Positions 1 to 6,215 of a stretch of DNA of 8,930 nucleotides are shown piece by piece; positions within the stretch are counted from its first letter, which is position 1, and each line of letters begins with the position of its first letter. Under the pieces are notes generated by a model that saw only the letters and a list, made by a program, of their open reading frames with translations, searched no databases and had not been told where the DNA came from. Origin of the DNA: an uncultured Opitutaceae bacterium. Lineage in GTDB: Bacteria > Verrucomicrobiota > Verrucomicrobiae > Opitutales > Opitutaceae. Position numbers and translations under genes: made by a program. The DNA lies in NCBI GenBank assembly GCA_946482625.1, contig CAMLSH010000134.1:1-8930 (forward strand), in the 5' to 3' direction.

Positions 1-565
1 GTTTCCCTCGCCTGTGTCTTCCACTGGCTCAGGTGAGTTTGACGACGTGCCCTAGCCTTGGGCCCGTCGCAGCCTTCCGGTGCTTCCCATCGATACAGCG
101 AACAACCCGAGGTCGAACCCAAGCAATTTGCAGTCCTCGGTTCACCACCGCCCTCTCGATCACGCTCATGAGCGGACAGAGCAAACGAGGCCCCCTTTTG
201 GAGAGAGCGCCCCGCGATTACTGCCCCATGACCCACGCAGCGAGCACGCGAGCTGGCACGCTCTTCGTCGCGCCTTCGCCGTCTGGCGAGGTCACGAACA
301 CGATCGCGACCGTGATCCAAAGCGCATGAAAAAGACGGGAAGACTTTTTGCGCGAGTTGGTGGCGGCGGATGCGGTGGACATGGCTAACTCTCATCGCTA
401 CCCAAACGCCACCGACAAGCATTAGCGCGTGCTCTGAGGAATCATTGGGAACCGTCTGGGGTGTCATCCCTACCCGATACTGTCCGAATCATATACATGG
501 ACAGCCTCCAAGGCCCCCGCATCTCCTTCCCGTCCAGCCCCAAGCCTGCGCGTATCCAGGTTCCT
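1..565. other. Left-edge region without a firm gene
   Basis: I see no recognisable protein in this stretch. Two plus-strand frames stay open for about 100 codons (33-329 and 80-388), but they are rich in Arg, Pro and His, have no domain-like pattern, and overlap each other. The minus strand carries a 54-codon frame that is listed separately. The first 400 bases are GC-rich (57-68% in hand-counted rows), and composition falls towards 50% as the next gene begins. A short A/T-only inverted repeat lies at 329-349. The last part (about 400-565) should hold the promoter and leader of the DUF3826-like gene. TATACA at 492-497 is a possible -10 box, but no matching -35 box is visible. Confidence 0.4.
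218..382 (-). CDS. Possible 54-aa small membrane-anchored or secreted peptide
   Basis: I do not recognise this frame. It starts with ATG at 380-382 and stops with TAA at 218-220. A GAGAG purine run lies about 6 bases upstream of the ATG, a better ribosome site than most genes here have. The peptide has a basic stretch (RKKSSR, residues 11-16) followed by a hydrophobic run (residues 17-32, around LWITVAIVFV). This is the layout of a signal peptide or a single membrane anchor. The third codon position is GC in 41 of 54 codons, which suits a coding frame in GC-rich DNA. After the TAA the same frame stays open for another 62 codons, to a TGA at 29-31. One reading is therefore a longer gene broken by an in-frame stop. 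It could equally be a chance frame, and nothing in the sequence points to a function. Confidence 0.3.
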   Translation of the reverse strand: MSTASAATNSRKKSSRLFHALWITVAIVFVTSPDGEGATKSVPARVLAAWVMGQ

Positions 566-1228
566 ATGATTAACCAACTCCTCTTGGCCGTTTTCATCAT
601 GTTCGCGACAGCGCTCTCCGCACTCTCCGTCACGCCAGCGTCCACCGCCAGCGGGAGCGATTCACAGGCCTTCGAGCGGAGAATCGCGGGACGCGCAAAG
701 AACATCCTCACCCGTCTCGATCTAGCCGACGCGGCGCGAGCGGCACAGGTGGAGAACGCCACTCTGACGTTCTACCGTAATCTTCACGCCGTGCACCGTA
801 GCCGCGATCAGAAGTTGGCGCAGTTCCCCGCACTCGACCCACACCAAATCGCTCGCATCTATTTCGAGGCGGATAAGGAATCGCATGCCGTCTATGGAAA
901 GTTCATCGGCGCCCTTACTTCACTCCTTGATGATACACAGATAGATTCGATCAAAGACTGGATGACCTTCGACATGGTCCGACTGAATACCGCGGATTAC
1001 CAACGCATGTTTCCTACGCTAACCGAACGACAGAAAGCGCAGATCCTCAGCTGGCTGATCGATTCCCGCGAAGCCGCCATTGTCGCCGGATCAGCCGAGA
1101 CCAAACTCGATGTCTTTCGCGCGAACAAACTCCGCATGAATGCCTACCTCACCGCCCAAGGCTTCGATGTAGAAACCGCCGTGACCACAGAGAATGCCCG
1201 CAAGGCCGCGGAAAAGAAAACCGAGTGA
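566..1228 (+). CDS. Exported DUF3826-like protein
   Basis: A 220-aa protein of unknown function that resembles the DUF3826 family, known from Bacteroidota and Verrucomicrobiota and, from memory, often found near polysaccharide-degradation genes. The frame is open from a GTG at 461. I choose the ATG at 566 because it gives a clean signal peptide (about residues 1-28, hydrophobic LLLAVFIMFATAL) and has AGG five bases upstream; the 35 extra residues look like untranslated leader. The mature part is helical and charged. The family-like block spans about residues 126-201: IDSIKDWMTF, then MFPTLTERQKAQILSWL, then REAAIVAGSAETK, and NAYLTAQGFD near the end. The C-terminal tail is Lys/Glu/Ala-rich. 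It probably acts in the periplasm or outside the cell. It stands alone: the next gene runs towards it on the other strand. The family call is by motif recognition and fairly secure; no activity can be read from it. Confidence 0.82.
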   Translation: MINQLLLAVFIMFATALSALSVTPASTASGSDSQAFERRIAGRAKNILTRLDLADAARAAQVENATLTFYRNLHAVHRSRDQKLAQFPALDPHQIARIYFEADKESHAVYGKFIGALTSLLDDTQIDSIKDWMTFDMVRLNTADYQRMFPTLTERQKAQILSWLIDSREAAIVAGSAETKLDVFRANKLRMNAYLTAQGFDVETAVTTENARKAAEKKTE

Positions 1229-1372
1229 CCTGACACCGCCTTGGAGCGGCTCACAGATAGTATTCGCATCGTAGTGACGGCCCGCCGCCCGATCTGATGA
1301 CGCAGACGTGTTCGTTTCCGCTCATCCCCCGCACCCGCTACTTCTGATCAGCGCCGGCTCGACCGAATCACA

Positions 1373-1395
1373 GGCCGGATGCGTCTACTCCGGCC
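1373..1395. terminator. GC hairpin in the convergent gap, candidate terminator
   Basis: GGCCGGA at 1373-1379 pairs perfectly with TCCGGCC at 1389-1395 around a 9-base loop. It lies five bases beyond the stop codon of the minus-strand membrane-protein gene and in the tail-to-tail gap with the DUF3826-like gene. It could serve either direction, but no T-run follows on either strand, so a classical intrinsic terminator is not shown. The rest of the 1229-1399 gap holds only a weak 4-bp stem (1236-1249). Confidence 0.4.
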
Positions 1396-1399
1396 CGAG

Positions 1400-1903
1400 T
1401 CACCAAGTCCAACCGCCCTGCCCTGCATTCGTCGCCTCGACATCCTCGGGCGACCTGAAGCGCTTGTAGAGGCTCTGCGTCCAAAGAAAGAGCAACAATC
1501 CCACCAGATTCACGCCGATCCCCCAAGGACGGCTCATAAAAAAAGTGAACTCAAACTCCGTTCCGAGGCGTCCCGCGAGAAACAGTCTTGCCTGCACCCA
1601 GCCCACATTAACCGCGGCCCCCGAAGCCACAAAGTAGGAAAGCACCGGCGAAGAGACGACGGGGATCTGAAGTGCAAAATAGGCACGCAACCACCTCAAA
1701 CCTGCGTCGGTGTTCCCGATCAGCTTAATGCCGCCTATCAGCCCTAAAGAGTACGCCCCCATCGCCGCTGTCAGGATCAACCCGGTCGCTATAGAGACGC
1801 CACCACGGAGCAGGCTGAGAAGGACGACAACGAGACCAAAAATTCCTCCTCCCATGGACAACACCACCAGCGTTCGCTTCGCCCAAATATTCATGCTCGA
1901 CAC
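1400..1903 (-). CDS. Unknown four-helix membrane protein
   Basis: A 167-aa protein that I cannot assign to a named family. Hydrophobic segments lie at about residues 11-32, 35-60, 72-95 and 127-147, so it is very probably an integral inner-membrane protein. Between helices 3 and 4 is a less hydrophobic stretch ending in SRPWGIGVNL; a PVVSSPVLSYF stretch lies in helix 3. From memory, this pattern resembles uncharacterised membrane proteins of Xanthomonadaceae, but that is a weak impression. The C-terminus is short, charged and ends in WTW. The frame starts with GTG at 1903; an ATG at 1894, three codons in, is an equally good start, and neither has a clear ribosome site. It is head-to-head with the GT61 gene and tail-to-tail with the DUF3826-like gene, so it is probably transcribed alone. 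It is unlikely to be a shadow: the opposite strand has no comparable frame and the helix pattern is regular. Confidence 0.75.
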   Translation of the reverse strand: MSSMNIWAKRTLVVLSMGGGIFGLVVVLLSLLRGGVSIATGLILTAAMGAYSLGLIGGIKLIGNTDAGLRWLRAYFALQIPVVSSPVLSYFVASGAAVNVGWVQARLFLAGRLGTEFEFTFFMSRPWGIGVNLVGLLLFLWTQSLYKRFRSPEDVEATNAGQGGWTW

Positions 1904-2170
1904 GTAACGTCTTTAAAACCCCCGGCAATACTTGTGCGTAAGCGCTACCCGATCCACCGCTCCACGACCGCCCCGAGCTCTCCGCAGGCCTCCGTGACCG
2001 GATTGAAATCGTTTGATCGAAGTAGCGACGGTACGGGATATCCCTGCTTAAATTCCGCACATCGGCCACTTGACTTGCTCTCATGCGTGGAACCGGGCTT
2101 CCCAAGTGAACGTACTCGCCGATAATGCTGGTTTCCAGCCTTGCCGCGGTTCTCCATCGAAGAACCTTCG
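1904..2170. promoter_or_regulatory. Divergent intergenic region, membrane protein / GT61
   Basis: This gap lies between two genes that read away from each other, so it should contain both promoters. I find no convincing paired -35 and -10 boxes. A perfect 10-base palindrome, GGGATATCCC, lies at 2035-2044 and could be an operator or chance. Short open frames on both strands (1934-2125 plus, 1945-2157 minus) have no protein-like character. Confidence 0.35.
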
Positions 2171-3337
2171 GTGAAATTTTCCCTACAAACATCGCCTCTC
2201 GCACTCGCTTGGCTTTGGACGTTCGCCTCGCGGGATTGGTTGCGGCTCGTGCCGGGTACTTCCGAGCGTTTTGGGCCGCCAAGGCGACACGCGACGTGGG
2301 ACGTGTATTCGCAAACCCATGCCAGTCGATGGATCGGGATCGATCCCCCACGCGAGTTATCTCTGCCCGATCCCTTTACTTCGAATCTTGCCGCGCCGAT
2401 GTCTCTGACTCAATCGACATACGCCGTTCCCGCCACCGGCATCGCAGTGATTCCTCACGCGCGCCTCATGGGCGCCGAATGCTGGGTGATTGGCGAGAAC
2501 GACACGTTCTTGGGAAATTTCCACGAGGAAGGCGATTCCCGGTTCGCTGGGATTTACGGACTGGTGCGGCCGTCGCCCCCCATATTTCTTCCCGGGCAGA
2601 CGCTTAACCTGTGCAGCGCCTACGCCGGTCACAATTTTTATCATTGGATGATGGATGGTATCGCCCGCGCGGATCTTTTTCTACGGGCAGGTTTCTCCTG
2701 GAACGATGTAACCCAAGTCTTGGTTCCAAAATTGGACAGCGAAGCCACGCGCGCGGTTGTGGCCGCTCTCAAGATTCCCTCGACCAAAATCCTGCGGCCC
2801 CCGTACGGAGCTCACTACGTTTGCGAGGAGCTCTGGCAACCCACGTTGCCGAGTCTTGCACGATTACCAGGAGCGGCATCCGTCGCCTTTCATCGCGGGC
2901 TCCTGCCACTTAAAGAGCGTAATCAACCGCGAACCAAACGGCTCTATATTGGACGGGCCGGACCACGCGGGCCGATCGACCTTTCCACACTCGAAGACGA
3001 TTTACGCCGCAATGGCTTCGAGAAAGCGGAGGTGGAAAACTTCGAATATCTACGGGAGCAGCTCAGTTCGGCGAGTCACGTCGTTGCGATCCATGGAGCC
3101 GCAATGACGAATCTTCTCTACTGCCAGCCGGGCACGCGGGTGCTTGAGCTGATTCCTTCAAACAATGCCTGGCCGTTCTACCGCGCACTTTGTGCGGCCG
3201 GTGATATGACCTACGGCGCTGTGGTCGGAACCAGCACAAGACGGAGGTTGCACCCAAAGGTCCCCCGCCACGCCAGTTTCGCCGTCGATCCTCAGGAGTT
3301 TAAAACCGCATTGGCGCAATTGCTGGCCGCAGGATAA
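2171..3337 (+). CDS. Glycosyltransferase family 61 protein
   Basis: A predicted sugar transferase of family GT61 (the old DUF563 group), which moves a sugar from a nucleotide donor to a polysaccharide, glycan or protein acceptor; in bacteria these genes commonly sit in surface-polysaccharide loci. Counting from the GTG at 2171 the protein is 388 aa. The family signatures are clear: GHNFYHWMMDG at about 153-163, RLYIGRAGPR at about 257-266, and the C-terminal block VVAIHGAAMTNLLYC followed by GTRVLELIP at about 304-329. No signal peptide or membrane segment is convincing, so it is probably cytoplasmic. The start is uncertain: the frame is open from just after a TAA at 2123, with TTG at 2141, GTG at 2171 (GAAG about 9 bases upstream) and the first ATG only at 2399. 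The ATG would drop the plausible N-terminal part (RRHATWDVY and onward). No other glycan-synthesis gene is in the window, so acceptor and sugar cannot be named. Confidence 0.92.
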   Translation: MKFSLQTSPLALAWLWTFASRDWLRLVPGTSERFGPPRRHATWDVYSQTHASRWIGIDPPRELSLPDPFTSNLAAPMSLTQSTYAVPATGIAVIPHARLMGAECWVIGENDTFLGNFHEEGDSRFAGIYGLVRPSPPIFLPGQTLNLCSAYAGHNFYHWMMDGIARADLFLRAGFSWNDVTQVLVPKLDSEATRAVVAALKIPSTKILRPPYGAHYVCEELWQPTLPSLARLPGAASVAFHRGLLPLKERNQPRTKRLYIGRAGPRGPIDLSTLEDDLRRNGFEKAEVENFEYLREQLSSASHVVAIHGAAMTNLLYCQPGTRVLELIPSNNAWPFYRALCAAGDMTYGAVVGTSTRRRLHPKVPRHASFAVDPQEFKTALAQLLAAG

Positions 3338-3341
3338 GAAA

Positions 3342-3391
3342 GAGCGCGGTGCTTCCGCTCAGTCGCGTCAAGGGAGTATTGAGCTCTCCCT
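3342..3391. terminator. Two small hairpins in the GT61/S41 convergent gap
   Basis: The 73-base gap between the ends of the GT61 and S41 genes holds two inverted repeats. The first is GAGC(GC)GG / CCGCTC at 3342-3360, with a 2-base bulge and a 5-base loop. The second is AGGGAG / CTCCCT at 3371-3391, with a 9-base loop. A short CTTT lies downstream on the plus strand, but there is no true T-run. They may end transcription from one or both sides; the evidence is position and pairing only. Confidence 0.3.
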
Positions 3392-3410
3392 GGCTTTCGT
3401 TGGCTTCGCC

Positions 3411-4874
3411 TCAATTGTTGTTCCGCGATTTTTCTGTCCGGCCTGCATTGTCTGCCAACGTAAGAGCTTTCAGCAGGATCTCGTCTTCAGCCGTGAATAC
3501 GCTGTCCGAGATTTCGCAGTCGGGTTTTACACCGTCGGCCCGCATGTCGCCATTGGGGCGAACGATCCACGCCTTGGGGTACATGACGGTGAATCCTGTG
3601 TTTGGCAGCGTAAATTGATGAGCGGCACCATAGGTCGTGGGTAGATCCGCCGTCATTTCACCAACAATGATGCCGAATCCGTAATCCTGGCAGATCGCCG
3701 CGACAGAGACGGCGTTGGAGTACGAAAAGCGGTCGATCAATACATATACACGACCGCGAAAGCGTTCCGTCTCGCTTCGTGGTCGGGTAAACGGTAGTTC
3801 CACGTCAAAACGTTCTCCATTATCCCGCGAAAGAATTTCTCGCTTTAGCTCATTCAACGCGGGCTCCTCGACATCTCGCCAAAACTCTTTGGTCATCTGG
3901 CTGGTTTTGACCGTAAAACGAGAACAGAAACGAAACGGCCGATCGGCGATATAGGCGATCATCGGATCGCTGAAAGAGTTGTCGCCTCCCGGATTCCCCC
4001 GCAGGTCGATAATCAGGCTCGCGGCTTTCTTCGCGCGGATCTCGCCGAACGCCGCATCGATAAACCGGACAAACTCTCCCTTCTCGAACGTTTGGTGATT
4101 CGCGATGTCGGCCGGGGACTGATTATTAAGAAAAACTCCCGGTCGCAGGTAGGCCACATCGCCGATAAAGCGTACCTCGCGATCCGTGCGGACAATGGGT
4201 TTGTGTGTGGCGGCCTTTTGTTCAAACTGCATGGCGGCAATAACATCAACAACGTGCTCTGAAACGACGCCGTTTGCTTGCCGAAGCGTCAGCGTATGGG
4301 TTTTAGCTTCGCCAAAGGCCAGCCAGTAGAGGCGCGGGAAACAGGTTATCTCGATACTTGTTCGCTTCAGGTATGCGCTGTCGCCCGAAATCAGTTTCTG
4401 GATGCTATCCAGAACCAAATCCACCGGTCGTTTATCAATGGCGATGATTTCGAGCCCGGGTTTCAGCTCGAGATTTGCGGAATAGTTGTGCCACACGAAT
4501 GCCTTGCCGTCCGAAAACGTGATGTCGAACGGGACGACTTTCCCTTCTTGCATCACGTGGGGTACGTAGACCGTTTGAAACGGTAGTCCGACATTGCAAT
4601 GCGCCACGCCCGCCAGTGCGGCAAAAGGTTGAAGGATTCGATAAGCCTCCCGTGGATCGAGCGGTCGATCGACGCGACCCAACGCCTGCTCGTATGCGTC
4701 CGTGTAGTCGGCTTTCGTTGTATGGACGAACAGGTCATAGTGACTGGCCTGAAGTGTTTCATAGAGAAACGAAAGATCTCGCCTGATTCGTTCTGGAGAA
4801 AATGTTGCGCCGGTGGCCGCGTGAATCGAAGGCAGCATGAAAGCCAGCGTCAGATAGAGACAGGATATCTTCAT
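3411..4874 (-). CDS. Exported S41-family peptidase (tail-specific protease-like)
   Basis: A 487-aa exported protein with a C-terminal S41 peptidase fold, the family of C-terminal processing and tricorn-type serine proteases. The ATG at 4874 opens a clear signal peptide (residues 1 to about 20, CLYLTLAFMLPSIHA). An N-terminal helical part follows, with AGVAHCNVGLP at 88-98; its His92 sits where many S41 proteins have a conserved D-x-H. The middle (about 135-215) includes a possible PDZ-like stretch (LKPGLEIIAIDKRPV). The core begins near 235: VAYLRPGVF, then IIDLRGNPGGD at 288-298, a hallmark of the family, then LIDRFSYSNAVS at 379-390, where Ser386 is the likely nucleophile, and IVGEMT at 403-408. 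The Lys that follows the Ser in processing proteases is not evident, as in many S41 members of unknown target. The substrate is unknown. The gene is head-to-head with the ThuA gene and tail-to-tail with GT61. No Shine-Dalgarno site is visible. Confidence 0.92.
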   Translation of the reverse strand: MKISCLYLTLAFMLPSIHAATGATFSPERIRRDLSFLYETLQASHYDLFVHTTKADYTDAYEQALGRVDRPLDPREAYRILQPFAALAGVAHCNVGLPFQTVYVPHVMQEGKVVPFDITFSDGKAFVWHNYSANLELKPGLEIIAIDKRPVDLVLDSIQKLISGDSAYLKRTSIEITCFPRLYWLAFGEAKTHTLTLRQANGVVSEHVVDVIAAMQFEQKAATHKPIVRTDREVRFIGDVAYLRPGVFLNNQSPADIANHQTFEKGEFVRFIDAAFGEIRAKKAASLIIDLRGNPGGDNSFSDPMIAYIADRPFRFCSRFTVKTSQMTKEFWRDVEEPALNELKREILSRDNGERFDVELPFTRPRSETERFRGRVYVLIDRFSYSNAVSVAAICQDYGFGIIVGEMTADLPTTYGAAHQFTLPNTGFTVMYPKAWIVRPNGDMRADGVKPDCEISDSVFTAEDEILLKALTLADNAGRTEKSRNNN

Positions 4875-5104
4875 AAGATGGGGAGGGCCGAGCCCGTTAT
4901 CCTCCTATACCCGGGTGCGCGGTGATTGGTTTCAGAACTGCGGATGCCTGCAAAACCACGAACATGCGCCACGTGGGAAGGTCTCAATTTTCGCCCTGCC
5001 GTGTTTCCAATGCGCGCCGTCCACGCCGCACGTTTCAGAAAGATCATCCGACTGTCCGAGCTCACCGACTTGTCTTGCGCGCGTCGAACCGAGACTTTCC
5101 GCAC
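4875..5104. promoter_or_regulatory. Divergent intergenic region, S41 / ThuA
   Basis: These 230 bases separate two start codons that face away from each other and should hold both promoters. I see no clear promoter boxes and no ribosome site before either start. A CCACGTGG palindrome is at 4969-4976. The plus frame that runs into the ThuA gene is open from 4922, but its first 61 residues are Arg/His/Pro-rich with no domain character. Composition rises from about 50% to above 60% GC across this interval. Confidence 0.4.
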
Positions 5105-6025
5105 ATGCCCCGCCTCTTAGTTCGGATTGTCGCCACGCTGTTCATGGTCTTCGCGACCTCCTGGCTCTTCTCCGCCGCGCCGCTGCGCGTTCTCTATTTC
5201 ACCAAATCTTCCGGTTTCGAACACGGCGTCGTCAAACGAACCGACGGCCAGCCCAGCCACTCCGAACGAATCCTCACGACGCTCGGCGAAAAGCACGACA
5301 TCCACTTCACGTTCAGCAAAGACGGCAGTCTTTTCACATCGGACTATCTCATGAAGTTCGACGTGCTGCTTTTCTACACGAGCGGTGACCTCTTGAGCGC
5401 GGGCACCGACGGTCAACCTCCGATGACTGCGGACGGCAAACAAGCGCTGCTCGACGCGGTCGCCGCGGGCAAAGGGTTTGTCGGTCTGCACAGCTGCAGC
5501 GACTCGTTTCATACCGGAGAAAAGGCGGGCGCGGAATCCGCCGACCGCCTGCAGCGCTTCCGCAACTACGGGGACGCGGCCGATCCCTTTATCAAAATGC
5601 TCGGCGGCGAGTTCATCCGCCACGGCCCCCAACAGATGGCTCGGGCACGCGTCACCTCCCCAAACTTTCCCGGGATGGAGCTCTTGAAGGACGAACTGCA
5701 TCTGCACGAGGAATGGTATTCGCTGAAAGAATTCGCCCCCGATCTCCATGCTTTGCTGGTCTTGGAAACCGAAGGAATGACGGGCTCGGATTACCAACGC
5801 CCGCCCTTTCCGCTCGCGTGGGCGCGCAGGCACGGAGAAGGCCGCATCGTCTTCAACGCGCTCGGTCACCGCGAAGACGTCTGGGAAAACCCACAGTTTC
5901 AGTCCATGGTCGTGGGCGCGCTGCTCTGGTCGGGAAAACGTATCGACGCGGACGTTACGCCCAATCTCGACCGCGTCGCCCCCGACCACGCCACACTTCC
6001 ACCGCCCCCTCAGGAAAAGAAGTAA
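5105..6025 (+). CDS. Exported ThuA-domain protein
   Basis: A 306-aa protein made almost wholly of a ThuA-like domain, a class I glutamine-amidotransferase-like fold. The family name comes from a trehalose-utilisation gene of rhizobia; exported members are abundant in Verrucomicrobiota and Planctomycetota and their reaction is not established. I chose the ATG at 5105 because it gives a signal peptide (residues 1 to about 25: basic PRLLVR, then IVATLFMVFATSWLF, then SAA). The ThuA domain covers about 27-275: LRVLYFTKSSGFEH at 27-40, FVGLHSCSD at 125-133, MLGGEF at 165-170, LHEEWYSLKEF at 200-210, and GEGRIVFNALGHRED at 244-258. The tail ends in a proline run (PPPPP) and QEKK. It should act in the periplasm. 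Exported ThuA proteins are often encoded beside sugar dehydrogenases or DUF1080 proteins; none is present here. The gene faces the AraC gene tail-to-tail. Confidence 0.93.
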   Translation: MPRLLVRIVATLFMVFATSWLFSAAPLRVLYFTKSSGFEHGVVKRTDGQPSHSERILTTLGEKHDIHFTFSKDGSLFTSDYLMKFDVLLFYTSGDLLSAGTDGQPPMTADGKQALLDAVAAGKGFVGLHSCSDSFHTGEKAGAESADRLQRFRNYGDAADPFIKMLGGEFIRHGPQQMARARVTSPNFPGMELLKDELHLHEEWYSLKEFAPDLHALLVLETEGMTGSDYQRPPFPLAWARRHGEGRIVFNALGHREDVWENPQFQSMVVGALLWSGKRIDADVTPNLDRVAPDHATLPPPPQEKK

Positions 6026-6061
6026 GCGACCCGCCGGATCGCACGGGAGCGCAGACCCATC

Positions 6062-6141
6062 CCCCTAAAGCGCAGCGTATCGTGAAACGATCCGCTGTAG
6101 GGCCTCAGTTCACCTGAGGCCGTTGCGCTTCAATCTAGGGG
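6062..6141. repeat. Nested inverted repeat: outer stem enclosing two hairpins
   Basis: This 80-base element lies between the converging ends of the ThuA and AraC genes. Outer arms: CCCCTAAAGCGCA (6062-6074) pairs with TGCGCTT (6124-6130) and TAGGGG (6136-6141), 13 pairs with a 5-base bulge. Inside are two hairpins. The first, at 6073-6097, has arms CAGCG-t-ATCGT and ACGAT-c-CGCTG, ten pairs with one mismatch and a GAA loop; it competes with the outer stem for two bases. The second, at 6101-6121, is GGCCTCAG / CTGAGGCC, eight perfect pairs with a 5-base loop. The folded shape would be a three-way junction on either strand. It may be a bidirectional terminator without a U-tract, or a copy of a REP- or MITE-like element. 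No second copy is in the window. Confidence 0.65.
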
Positions 6142-6215
6142 TCCTCACGCGAGATCAGTGCCAAACTCGAGCAACTGCGTGAGTCGGCCCTTGACGCTCA
6201 GCGCCCGCTCGCCAG

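Noticed and set aside
329..349. AAAAAG / CTTTTT inverted repeat as a terminator
   Set aside because: The stem is almost all A-T pairs with a 9-base loop, too weak, and no gene clearly ends before it.
1945..2157. A 70-codon minus frame that at first suggested a transposase remnant
   Set aside because: No catalytic or family motif, no terminal repeats and no target duplication could be found around it.
1725..2351. A 208-codon minus-strand frame spanning the gap before the GT61 gene
   Set aside because: It overlaps both the membrane-protein gene and the GT61 N-terminus, is rich in Arg and Ser, and shows no motif.
4969..4976. CCACGTGG palindrome as an operator
   Set aside because: A single 8-base palindrome is expected by chance in DNA of this length and has no partner site.
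4922..5104. A 61-residue N-terminal extension of the ThuA protein
   Set aside because: It would bury the signal peptide that begins at the ATG at 5105, and its residues look untranslated.
5117..5989. A 290-codon open frame on the minus strand
   Set aside because: Antisense shadow of the ThuA gene, rich in Arg, Val and Glu, with no domain pattern.
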